This document shows, one piece after another, positions 1 to 6,223 of a DNA stretch of 10,774 nt. A program made the translations under genes and the position numbers. The notes under the pieces were generated by a model. That model did not search any database and was not told the origin of the DNA. It was given only the letters and a program-made list of their open reading frames with translations. Source of the DNA: an uncultured Chloroflexota bacterium (GTDB lineage Bacteria > Chloroflexota > Dehalococcoidia > UBA3495); NCBI GenBank assembly GCA_913052545.1, contig CAJXEF010000066.1:1-10774 (forward strand). Reading direction: 5' to 3'. How positions within the stretch are numbered: position 1 is the stretch's first letter; every line of letters starts with the position of its first letter.

Positions 1-1447
1 TTTCGGCTCCCATACAATTGTTGTTCAACACAATGCTGATTAGCGGAATATTGTGCCTCACCGCTGTATTAATCTCACCACATGTATACAAGAATCCGCC
101 ATCTCCATGCATCGAGATGGCGGTTCTATTAGGGCGCCCTAATTTAGTTCCTAGTCCCACGCTATAACCCATTCCAAGCGCACCTTGACCGACGTAGTTA
201 AACATTGTCCTAGGGTGCTCAAACTTGAGACGATCATAGGACATACCGGGCGCAACTCCAGCGTCAATAGTTATCATGGCATCCTCCGGAAATACCTTGT
301 TCAACTCCGGAAACACCTGTTGAGGCATCATAGGATTTTCGGAGATGGTTTCCTCCGCTTTGAGCCTTTCTAACCGCGCTTGTGCTAATTTAGTAAAAGT
401 ATCCTTCCAGTCAGGCAATTTGTTACCTTCTGGCGCTACAGAAGTAATCGCATTAATTAATTGTTGTCCCACCGCCGCTGCATCTCCTACTATTCCAACC
501 ACAACTGGGTAGTTTCTACCTATTTCTATCGGGTCAATATCTACTTGGATTATCTTCGTATCTGGATTAATAATACTGTAATTCCATGCAGTTGATGCCT
601 GATTAATTCTCGTGCCGAACGCTAAAATTACATCTGCCTTACTCATAGCCTCATGAGCTTCCGCAGAGCCACGAGCTCCCGGAGGACCAACATAATGTGG
701 ATGGCTGTTAGGTACCGCATCGTGATGACCGTATGATGGAACAATAGCCATATCCAGTAATTCTGATAACGCTACGGCTTCGGTTGTAGCTCCGGAATCA
801 AGTACACCGCCACCTGCTAACAATAGTGGTCTCTTAGATTTTAAAAGAATATCAGAGGCCGATTTAATTGATGCTTCATCTCCTTGCGTCCTGTGAACAG
901 GTCGGTATGTTGCAGGCTGCAAAAATTCATCAGATATCATTTCTTTATCAAGTAGGTCTCGAGGTATATCAAGCATAACAGGACCCTGTTTACCAGATAG
1001 AGCAGTCCTGAAAGAATCTCGGATTAATGCAGGTACTCTAGTAGTTTTATTAGCCTGCACCGCAATTTTTGTTAGCGGTTTTAATACATTTACCAAGTCA
1101 AAAGCTTGAGATCCATCTCTACCGATGTATTCAAGAGCTGTATCACCTGAGATAATAATTACTGGCGCTCTTCCCTTATAGGCTAACGAGATTCCTCCCG
1201 CTAAGTTGATTGTGCCTGCCCCAGAAGTGGTCATGCAAACAGACGGCTTCCCAGTAACCTTTGAGTAGCCGTAAGCCATTAAGGCTGCTCCTTCTTCGTG
1301 CCTGGTATCAATGAATTGGATGTCTTCCCTACCATACGTTTCTGTGACCATACTGTTGGTTGTCAAGCCAGTAACGCCAAATATATAGTCAACCTGTTCA
1401 GCTCTTAATAGTTCAATTACGGCACGACCCGCTTTCATATTCTCCAT
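1..1447 (-). CDS. ThDP-dependent acetolactate synthase-like enzyme (3' end cut by window edge)
   Basis: Reading minus from ATG 1447 gives 482 codons with no stop before the window edge. The family is usually 540-600 residues, so roughly the last 60-120 are missing. The N-terminal pyrimidine-binding domain has RHEEGAA, with E51 at the catalytic glutamate position that activates ThDP, followed by TSGAGTINLAGG. A middle domain of the DHS-like type follows. The C-terminal PP domain has HGDGGF and, about 27 residues on, LNNN, the GDG-to-NN signature that binds Mg-ThDP. A G-rich ribosome site (GGGGGG) lies about 5 nt before the ATG. A second in-frame ATG three codons in is possible. E51 argues against glyoxylate carboligase, which has Val there. 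The RHNIP...NNNCMGAE stretch near the cut end resembles sulfoacetaldehyde acetyltransferase and other acetolactate-synthase paralogues as I remember them. The substrate is unresolved. It is divergent from the GntR regulator and may be its target. Family confident; function not. Confidence 0.85.
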   Translation of the reverse strand, partial: MENMKAGRAVIELLRAEQVDYIFGVTGLTTNSMVTETYGREDIQFIDTRHEEGAALMAYGYSKVTGKPSVCMTTSGAGTINLAGGISLAYKGRAPVIIISGDTALEYIGRDGSQAFDLVNVLKPLTKIAVQANKTTRVPALIRDSFRTALSGKQGPVMLDIPRDLLDKEMISDEFLQPATYRPVHRTQGDEASIKSASDILLKSKRPLLLAGGGVLDSGATTEAVALSELLDMAIVPSYGHHDAVPNSHPHYVGPPGARGSAEAHEAMSKADVILAFGTRINQASTAWNYSIINPDTKIIQVDIDPIEIGRNYPVVVGIVGDAAAVGQQLINAITSVAPEGNKLPDWKDTFTKLAQARLERLKAEETISENPMMPQQVFPELNKVFPEDAMITIDAGVAPGMSYDRLKFEHPRTMFNYVGQGALGMGYSVGLGTKLGRPNRTAISMHGDGGFLYTCGEINTAVRHNIPLISIVLNNNCMGAE

Positions 1448-1530
1448 ACTAACCCCCCACGGTTATTAAGATTACCCCTAAGCAAGGCATTTCTATTAAA
1501 TCAGCATATGATTATTGCCACGCTAGGATG

Positions 1531-1654
1531 CTGTTACATGAGGTTTTTTCTTCAAGTCAAGCGCAATAAGTTTACTATCCGTCTCATATCTAGATATGCC
1601 CGGAATTGAAACACTTGCCCTACAAAATATTCTAGAAGTTTAACACAATGACAA
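1531..1654 (-). promoter_or_regulatory. Candidate leftward promoters for the ThDP enzyme gene
   Basis: Two weak candidates read toward the gene starting at 1447. One is TTGTCA (1654-1649) with a 17-bp spacer to AATATT (1631-1626), matching consensus 5/6 and 4/6. The other is TTGACT (1560-1555) with an 18-bp spacer to TAACAG (1536-1531), matching 5/6 and 3/6. Neither is strong, and either could be chance in this AT-rich stretch. The nearer one would give a leader of about 75-80 nt. Confidence 0.25.
1585..1598. repeat. 14-bp perfect palindrome in the divergent gap
   Basis: CATATCTAGATATG is identical to its reverse complement and lies near the middle of the region between two divergent genes. 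That is a plausible place for a dimeric regulator to bind. It does not match the GGT-ACC pattern of FadR-type GntR operators, so any binding protein is unknown. AT-rich palindromes of this length can arise by chance. Confidence 0.3.
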
Positions 1655-1766
1655 TATGCTTTAAACGAGAGGCCGGATTTTAACATGTCTTGCAATCTAC
1701 TGAGAGGCGGTGTCGGAGAGGTTTGGAGTTCATAAGAGTAAATTTCCTATTTGTTGAAAACTTATA

Positions 1767-1794
1767 TTGACACCTTGGTGTTGGGTTGTATAAT
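1767..1794 (+). promoter_or_regulatory. Consensus sigma70-type promoter of the GntR regulator
   Basis: TTGACA (1767-1772) and TATAAT (1789-1794) both match consensus 6/6 and are separated by 16 bp. Transcription should begin near 1801. This rules out the upstream in-frame TTG at 1751 and the ATG at 1793, which overlaps the -10 box, as starts of the regulator when transcribed from here. The leader to ATG 1838 would be about 37 nt. Confidence 0.8.
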
Positions 1795-1804
1795 GAGTCC
1801 CAAT

Positions 1805-1818
1805 AATTGGTCGGACCA
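1805..1818. promoter_or_regulatory. GntR/FadR-type operator, probable autoregulation site
   Basis: TGGTCGGACCA (1808-1818) is a perfect inverted repeat around one central base. With its left flank it reads AATTGGTCGGACCA, close to the TTGGT-NNN-ACCAA pattern known for PdhR, LldR and FadR-type regulators. It sits immediately downstream of the -10 box, at about +5 to +18, where a bound dimer would block transcription. Placement directly before a GntR gene supports autorepression. Binding itself is inferred. Confidence 0.65.
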
Positions 1819-1837
1819 CCGGATCACGATAAAAACT

Positions 1838-2587
1838 ATGGATAGTACCAATCGCCCTAAGGTTCATGAGAACATAGTTGATCAATTTCATTTCATGATA
1901 CGAAATGGAACCCTAAGTCATGGTCAGCGTCTGGCTTCTGAAAGAGACCTCTCAAATCAATACAAAGTCAGCCGAAGCTCGATAAGGGAGGCTATTAGGT
2001 CTCTTGAGCTTCAGGGGTTGGTTGTAAGAAAGAGAGGGTCTGGTACCTTTGTGAACACCGAGGGAAGTGAATCTATTCTATCTTTGATGGCTACCAAAAT
2101 TGGCATGGGTTCTGAAGGTCTGAACGATATTTTCGAAATGCGTAGAGTTTTGGAACCTGCAGTCGCTTCCCTAGCTGCCCAGCGTGCGACTCCAGATGAT
2201 ATAGCTCGCATGAGGGAAATACTCGAAGACCAGCAACTGCAAATAAATAATGGTGGTACCGGATCAGAAGCTGATACAGCTTTCCATTTTGCTATGGCAG
2301 CTGCTACCCATAATATGGCGTTAAACAATGTTTTTACTGCTGTCGAAGATATATTTCATAGATCACGTGATAAATCTTTTCAAAAACTAGGTCGTCCGGA
2401 ACGTTCTCTGTTGTCTCACCGGCAAATCTTGGAAATGATAATTCAAAGGGATAGGTTGAAAGCTCAGCAAGCTATGGATCATCACTTGGAAGTAGTAGAG
2501 CCAGATATTATCCCGACTTGGTCAGAACGGGACTCGTATCTAACTACGAAACTTCTTAATAGTGAAACTGATTCGAAGGTACAGTAA
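1838..2587 (+). CDS. GntR-family transcriptional regulator, FadR/GlcC/PdhR type (FCD domain)
   Basis: This is a 249-residue DNA-binding regulator. Residues about 7-72 form the GntR winged helix, with ASERDLSNQYKVSRSSIREA as the helix-turn-helix and GSGTFV ending the wing. Residues about 95-222 form an all-helical FCD ligand domain. Its usual metal ligands can be assigned as D146, H150, H194 and H216 (D-x3-H, then SHRQI, then HHLEV). Such domains typically sense small carboxylates such as lactate, pyruvate or glycolate. The start at ATG 1838 was chosen because a consensus promoter and operator lie over the longer reading frame that begins at TTG 1751. The ribosome site is weak (GGATC, spaced long). 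The gene is 63 bp upstream of, and co-oriented with, the oxidoreductase genes, with no terminator between, so it probably controls them and perhaps the divergent ThDP enzyme. The ligand is unknown. Confidence 0.9.
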   Translation: MDSTNRPKVHENIVDQFHFMIRNGTLSHGQRLASERDLSNQYKVSRSSIREAIRSLELQGLVVRKRGSGTFVNTEGSESILSLMATKIGMGSEGLNDIFEMRRVLEPAVASLAAQRATPDDIARMREILEDQQLQINNGGTGSEADTAFHFAMAAATHNMALNNVFTAVEDIFHRSRDKSFQKLGRPERSLLSHRQILEMIIQRDRLKAQQAMDHHLEVVEPDIIPTWSERDSYLTTKLLNSETDSKVQ

Positions 2588-2650
2588 AAGTCTAGATGAG
2601 CATGGTAATCATGGGACATGAAGGATTAGAACTAAAAAAGGAGGAACTGT

Positions 2651-3802
2651 ATGAGTACAGTAGCTGTGGAGGTTGTGTACCGTGGTATTTTTCAAAAGAC
2701 ATTGGCTCGCAACATAGTACGCTCCATAGTATTCGCAGCCCGTAAAGAAGGTAAGATAGGTACAGCCTTTGGAAGGTATAGCGATTCGCCGGAACGTAAT
2801 GGGATACCGGCAAAACAATTTGCGATTGTTGCCGACAGCCCGGAAGAACTGGAAGAAAATCTAGCTGTGTATGAAGCTAAAGAAGTCGATGTCACTATTA
2901 ACGTCGACGATACTATGTGTAAAGGAATCGAATCGTGGGCGTGGTATGGCCTGCAGCCGATCAATCAGCTTACCAAACCTGGTGGCACATTGATTGTGAC
3001 ATCCCGTCAGGAAGCGGAACAACTGATCGAAGATATACATGAAAAAGATGATCCGTACGATTTATCGATAGTTCCAGGTATTCCTAGTTTCTCAGGATTA
3101 TGGGTGTACAAAGATGACCATACCGACGCCCGTGTCCTAGGGGCACTCTGTAAAGTGTGCCCGCAATTGGTCAGTATGGACTCCATGGCGGAAGCCTTAG
3201 TTGAGCAAGGGATGAATGATCTGAAGGTAACATCGGCTCGAAGATCATATGATCGAACGACATCCCGTCTTGTGGAACCTGGTGAGGGTAATCCTGAAAC
3301 ACCTTATAGTTTTACTTTGCCTGGATGGAAAGAAATGGAAGAGGGAGTGGTAATAAGGGCTGCAGGCGCTGGCGGAGGATTCAGAGGTGGTGAAGGCGGA
3401 TTTGAGCCAGCCAGGAATGACAAGTTCAAAAAATGGAGCACCCGGTCTATGCGTCCCATAGTAAACTTTGAGACGTGTATAAAATGTACCCTTTGTTGGT
3501 TGCAATGTCCGGATACCTGTTTCGACGTGACTCCGGATGGACTCTATGACGCTAATATGGAAGCCTGCTGCGGTTGCGGAGTCTGTGAAGCGGTCTGCCC
3601 TGTCCCTGATTGCGTTACCATGGTTAATGAATCAGAGTTTAACGATAATAGCAGCCAATATGAGGCATGGGTGGCTGATGCAGACGGATACAAGACCTGG
3701 ATGACCAACTTAATTGATATATCTAAGCTTGAAGAAAGAACTCATGGTTTCCACCACGTTGGAGGATATCAAGAACAGATTTCTGGTGTGGAGGACGCGT
3801 AA
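2651..3802 (+). CDS. Ferredoxin oxidoreductase gamma-delta fusion subunit, probable oxalate oxidoreductase
   Basis: This 383-residue protein joins two subunits of a 2-oxoacid:ferredoxin oxidoreductase-type complex. Residues about 5-205 look like the gamma domain. A glycine-rich linker (about 238-250) leads to a ferredoxin-like delta domain. That domain has C276-x2-C279-x2-C282-x3-C286-P and C306-x2-C309-x2-C312-x3-C316-P, ligands for two [4Fe-4S] clusters that would pass electrons from the beta-subunit cluster to ferredoxin. The gamma part lacks the usual N-terminal G-x-GGQG loop, with YRGIFQKTLA in its place. A gamma-delta fusion encoded first, before alpha and beta, is the arrangement I recall for Moorella oxalate oxidoreductase. 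A textbook AGGAGG (2639-2644) sits 6 nt before the ATG. The stop overlaps the next start by one base (TAATG), so translation is likely coupled. Cytoplasmic; no signal peptide or membrane segment. Confidence 0.85.
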   Translation: MSTVAVEVVYRGIFQKTLARNIVRSIVFAARKEGKIGTAFGRYSDSPERNGIPAKQFAIVADSPEELEENLAVYEAKEVDVTINVDDTMCKGIESWAWYGLQPINQLTKPGGTLIVTSRQEAEQLIEDIHEKDDPYDLSIVPGIPSFSGLWVYKDDHTDARVLGALCKVCPQLVSMDSMAEALVEQGMNDLKVTSARRSYDRTTSRLVEPGEGNPETPYSFTLPGWKEMEEGVVIRAAGAGGGFRGGEGGFEPARNDKFKKWSTRSMRPIVNFETCIKCTLCWLQCPDTCFDVTPDGLYDANMEACCGCGVCEAVCPVPDCVTMVNESEFNDNSSQYEAWVADADGYKTWMTNLIDISKLEERTHGFHHVGGYQEQISGVEDA

Positions 3803-5025
3803 TGACTACGACTGAAAGCGGATTGTTCCAAGTTGAAAAAGAGGAGTTAATAAGCGGTAGTGAAGCTGTCGGTATTGCATGTGCATTGGCTGATGTAGAT
3901 GTGATTACAGCCTATCCGATCAGGCCGTATGATACGGTTATGCAATACGTATCTCGATTAAAGGCGGATGGTGCTTTCGATTGCGACTTCATAGTAGCAG
4001 AAAGTGAGCACTCCCAATTTGAGATAGTTAAGCATGCGTCAGCAGTAGGTGCTCGCACGTTTTGTGGGTCAAGTGGAGTCGGATGGTTTTACGCTTTCGA
4101 AGCCATAGCGGTTACCGCAGGGTTACGATTGCCTGTAGTAGCAATGGTAGGTAATAGAGCTCTCGATGACCCGGGCGCTTTTGGTGTAGAGCATAATGAT
4201 GCCTTGGCAGTTAGGGATCTCGGTTGGCTCCTTTACTGGGTGGCGACTGCCCAAGAAGCGATGGATATGGCCCTAATGGCCTGGAGAATAGCTGAAGATA
4301 GTCAATGCTTCTTACCTTTCGCCTTGAGTTGCGATGGTTCCTTCTTGACCCATTCTCAAGCCATAGTTAACGTGCCGACCCAAGAGAAGGTTAACAGATA
4401 TCTACCAGTATATGATCGTGGGAGCCTACTGTTACATCCGGATAATCCGATTACGATTGCTCCCCAGGCTAACGAAGACTGGCTGATGGAAATCAGGCGA
4501 CAATCTGATGAAGCTATGCATCAAACACCTGCTGTGATAAAGAAAGCTTATCAGGAATTTAAGGACATCTTCGGTCGTGGTGATCCTAGTCCGTTTATAG
4601 AAGAATACATGACTGATGATGCTGATATAATCTTGGTAGGCATGGGGACACTAGCTCTTCCTGTTAAAGTGGCTGTCCGTCAGATGAGGCAGGAAGGTAA
4701 AAAAGTTGGATTCCTGAGAGTCAAGTACTTCCGTCCTTTTGCTACTGATGAGATTCGAGAGGCCTTGGGTAAATGTAAAGCCGTAGCGGTTATAGATCGT
4801 GACTTCTCATTAGGGTCACCTTCTTATGGAGGAGTGCTATTCAACGATATCCGCTCTGCTCTTTATCCTTTAGATGCCAGACCTAATATGTATAATTTTA
4901 TTGCTGGTTTGGGAGGTCGTGAAGTAAGAGTACGAGATGTCAATGATATGGTAAACATGACACAGGATGCATTGGATACAGGTAAAAAAGAGCTAGATAC
5001 TACATGGATAAACGTTAGGGAGTAA
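3802..5025 (+). CDS. Ferredoxin oxidoreductase alpha subunit with oxalate oxidoreductase signature
   Basis: This 407-residue protein is the alpha subunit (domains I and II of the POR family), which shapes the substrate pocket over ThDP. The family motif normally reads AYPITP; here it is TAYPIRPYDT, with R41 in place of the Thr that contacts pyruvate. R119 and D122 follow in GNRALDDPGAFG. In Moorella oxalate oxidoreductase, as I recall, R31, R109 and D112 bind the second carboxylate and form the switch loop. The spacings 31-109-112 and 41-119-122 are identical (78 and 3). The acidic stretch AESEHSQFE (66-74) holds the conserved Glu region facing ThDP. The C-terminal third (about 270-360) is the domain II fold, with VGMGTLALPVK and VIDRDFSLGSPS. 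GGAGG lies 7 nt before the ATG. A related dicarboxylate or 2-oxoacid substrate cannot be excluded. Confidence 0.88.
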   Translation: MTTTESGLFQVEKEELISGSEAVGIACALADVDVITAYPIRPYDTVMQYVSRLKADGAFDCDFIVAESEHSQFEIVKHASAVGARTFCGSSGVGWFYAFEAIAVTAGLRLPVVAMVGNRALDDPGAFGVEHNDALAVRDLGWLLYWVATAQEAMDMALMAWRIAEDSQCFLPFALSCDGSFLTHSQAIVNVPTQEKVNRYLPVYDRGSLLLHPDNPITIAPQANEDWLMEIRRQSDEAMHQTPAVIKKAYQEFKDIFGRGDPSPFIEEYMTDDADIILVGMGTLALPVKVAVRQMRQEGKKVGFLRVKYFRPFATDEIREALGKCKAVAVIDRDFSLGSPSYGGVLFNDIRSALYPLDARPNMYNFIAGLGGREVRVRDVNDMVNMTQDALDTGKKELDTTWINVRE

Positions 5026-5030
5026 ATATT

Positions 5031-6041
5031 ATGGCTACAGTGCATGACCTTCCACAAATAAGAGGCGTCAAAGAAATACCATTAGAAGAAGGATATACAT
5101 CTGGTCATCGTACTTGTCAGGGTTGTGAATCAGCCCTAGTAATGCGTTTAATGATCAAAGCTGCTGGTCCTCGGACTATCGTTGTCGGGAGTACCGGTTG
5201 TATGTATGTGGCTAATACTACGTACTACAGTACTCCTTGGGTAGTGCCGTGGATGCATACCCAATTAGGGTCCGCGGGATCTGCTGCTACTGGTACCGCA
5301 GCGGGACTTGCTGCTCAAATGAGAAAGGGACGCATGAAAGATGAGCCCATAAATGTCATTGCTTTTTGTGGAGACGGAGGTGGAGTCGACATGGGCCTCT
5401 CCGCTATCTCTGCGGCTTTGCAGCATGACGAATATAATTTGATGATCATATGCTATGACAACGAGTCCTATGCTAATACTGATATACAGGTTTCTGGTAG
5501 TTCCCCTTATGGTGCGAACTCGACATTCAGCCCACCCGGCAAGGTGCATCGGATAATGAATAAACGCTGGAAGAAGAATACGGCTCCAATGCTGTCAGTC
5601 GGACATCCAGGTTTGCGTTATGTGGCGACGGCGTGTGCTTCTTATGGACTGGACTTTACAAACAAGATCCGTAGAGCCTTAACTATTGGTGGTCCAACCT
5701 TTGTTCATTGCATAGATCCATGTCCTAAGGGTTGGGACTACGACCCCAAATACTCTCATGAACTAGGTATGTTGGCAGTAGAAACCGGACTATGGGTTCA
5801 ATACGAGATAATTGATGGGGGGTTGGTTCTTAACGGAACGTCTAGATCAATCGCCAACGGTATTCGGTCTAGAAAACCCATAGAAGAATATCTCATGCGT
5901 CAGGGTAGATTTGCTCATTTAATACCGGAGGATATCAAGCTCTTCCAAGATAAAATAGATGAAAGCTGGGAGAAATGGTGGATTCCTGGTGTAGTGCCAC
6001 TGAGCCCTGAAGCTGATGGGAGCGGTGATTCAGACGAGTAG
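5031..6041 (+). CDS. Ferredoxin oxidoreductase beta subunit (ThDP and [4Fe-4S] binding)
   Basis: This 336-residue beta subunit binds ThDP and the proximal [4Fe-4S] cluster. Probable cluster ligands are C29 and C32 (RTCQGC), C57 (STGCMYV) and C231 in the CPKGW motif; C227 is nearby. The Mg-ThDP motif is C113-GDGGG, then YDNESYANT at 142-150. PWMHTQLGSAGSAATG (73-88) matches the conserved segment before it. The gene starts 5 bp after the alpha stop, with GGGAG about 8 nt before the ATG, and completes the gamma-delta/alpha/beta order. Together the three subunits should catalyse ferredoxin-linked oxidative cleavage in the cytoplasm, with oxalate to 2 CO2 as the favoured reaction. The acidic C-terminal tail (SPEADGSGDSDE) is probably disordered. 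The gene is followed 9 bp later by a strong hairpin that ends the operon. Confidence 0.9.
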   Translation: MATVHDLPQIRGVKEIPLEEGYTSGHRTCQGCESALVMRLMIKAAGPRTIVVGSTGCMYVANTTYYSTPWVVPWMHTQLGSAGSAATGTAAGLAAQMRKGRMKDEPINVIAFCGDGGGVDMGLSAISAALQHDEYNLMIICYDNESYANTDIQVSGSSPYGANSTFSPPGKVHRIMNKRWKKNTAPMLSVGHPGLRYVATACASYGLDFTNKIRRALTIGGPTFVHCIDPCPKGWDYDPKYSHELGMLAVETGLWVQYEIIDGGLVLNGTSRSIANGIRSRKPIEEYLMRQGRFAHLIPEDIKLFQDKIDESWEKWWIPGVVPLSPEADGSGDSDE

Positions 6042-6050
6042 AAGCTCATA

Positions 6051-6100
6051 TTAAGAAACCCAAAAAGGCGCCCATTTGGGCGCCTTTTTGGGTTTCTTAA
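6051..6100. terminator. Long hairpin terminator of the oxidoreductase operon
   Basis: A perfect 23-bp inverted repeat (6051-6073 with 6078-6100) has a 4-nt ATTT loop. The core is AAAAAGGCGCCC / GGGCGCCTTTTT, an intrinsic terminator shape with a T run on either strand. The arms continue pairing for 11 more bp outside the T run (TTAAGAAACCC / GGGTTTCTTAA). It lies 9 bp after the beta-subunit stop. The next gene reads the same way, so it separates two transcription units. Confidence 0.92.
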
Positions 6101-6142
6101 TAACATCTAAAGTGGAAATCGTTTAGCCTCTTATAAGTCTAG

Positions 6143-6171
6143 TTGCCATAATTACTTCGAAACGATAGAGT
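6143..6171 (+). promoter_or_regulatory. Candidate promoter of the FMN enzyme gene
   Basis: TTGCCA (6143-6148) and TAGAGT (6166-6171) are separated by 17 bp, matching consensus 5/6 and 4/6. They lie between the upstream terminator and the FMN enzyme, giving a leader of about 46 nt. The terminator upstream means the gene needs its own promoter. No TGGT-NNN-ACCA operator is visible here. Confidence 0.45.
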
Positions 6172-6213
6172 ACATTCATCCGATTAATAGGCCTTACTTT
6201 GAACCGTAACTAT

Positions 6214-6219
6214 GGAGGG
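6214..6219 (+). promoter_or_regulatory. Ribosome binding site deciding the FMN enzyme start
   Basis: GGAGGG starts inside the first possible ATG (6212) and lies 4 nt before the second in-frame ATG at 6224. Its GGAGG core is 5 nt from that ATG. That is correct spacing for 6224 and impossible for 6212, so the protein should start MRLDPIN. Confidence 0.75.
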
Positions 6220-6223
6220 TGCC

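Larger units (their letters stand above)
1448..1837. other. Divergent intergenic regulatory region
   Basis: These 390 bp separate the minus-strand ThDP enzyme from the plus-strand GntR regulator. The right end carries a strong consensus promoter and an operator-like palindrome for the regulator. The middle holds a 14-bp palindrome (1585-1598). The left part is AT-rich and must hold the leftward promoter, for which only weak candidates are visible. I see no convincing small gene, RNA gene or terminator hairpin in it. Confidence 0.7.

Noticed and set aside
185..373. Small plus-strand reading frame
   Set aside because: It lies wholly antisense within the ThDP enzyme gene and shows no recognisable domain.
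1..1447. Glyoxylate carboligase (Gcl) or oxalyl-CoA decarboxylase for the ThDP enzyme
   Set aside because: The pathway context is tempting, but the catalytic Glu (E51) is present whereas Gcl has Val. The N-terminal and PP-domain motifs do not read like oxalyl-CoA decarboxylase as I remember it.
1771..1780. CACCTTGGTG inverted repeat in the promoter spacer
   Set aside because: The half-sites face the opposite way from the TGGT-ACCA operator pattern, and ten bases are too few to call a second operator.
1751..1837. Longer GntR protein starting at TTG 1751 or ATG 1793
   Set aside because: A perfect -35/-10 pair and an operator-like palindrome occupy this stretch. The ATG at 1793 overlaps the -10 box, and the winged-helix domain begins just after ATG 1838.
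2011..2328. Minus-strand reading frame of about 105 codons
   Set aside because: It is antisense to the well-supported GntR regulator and shows no family features.
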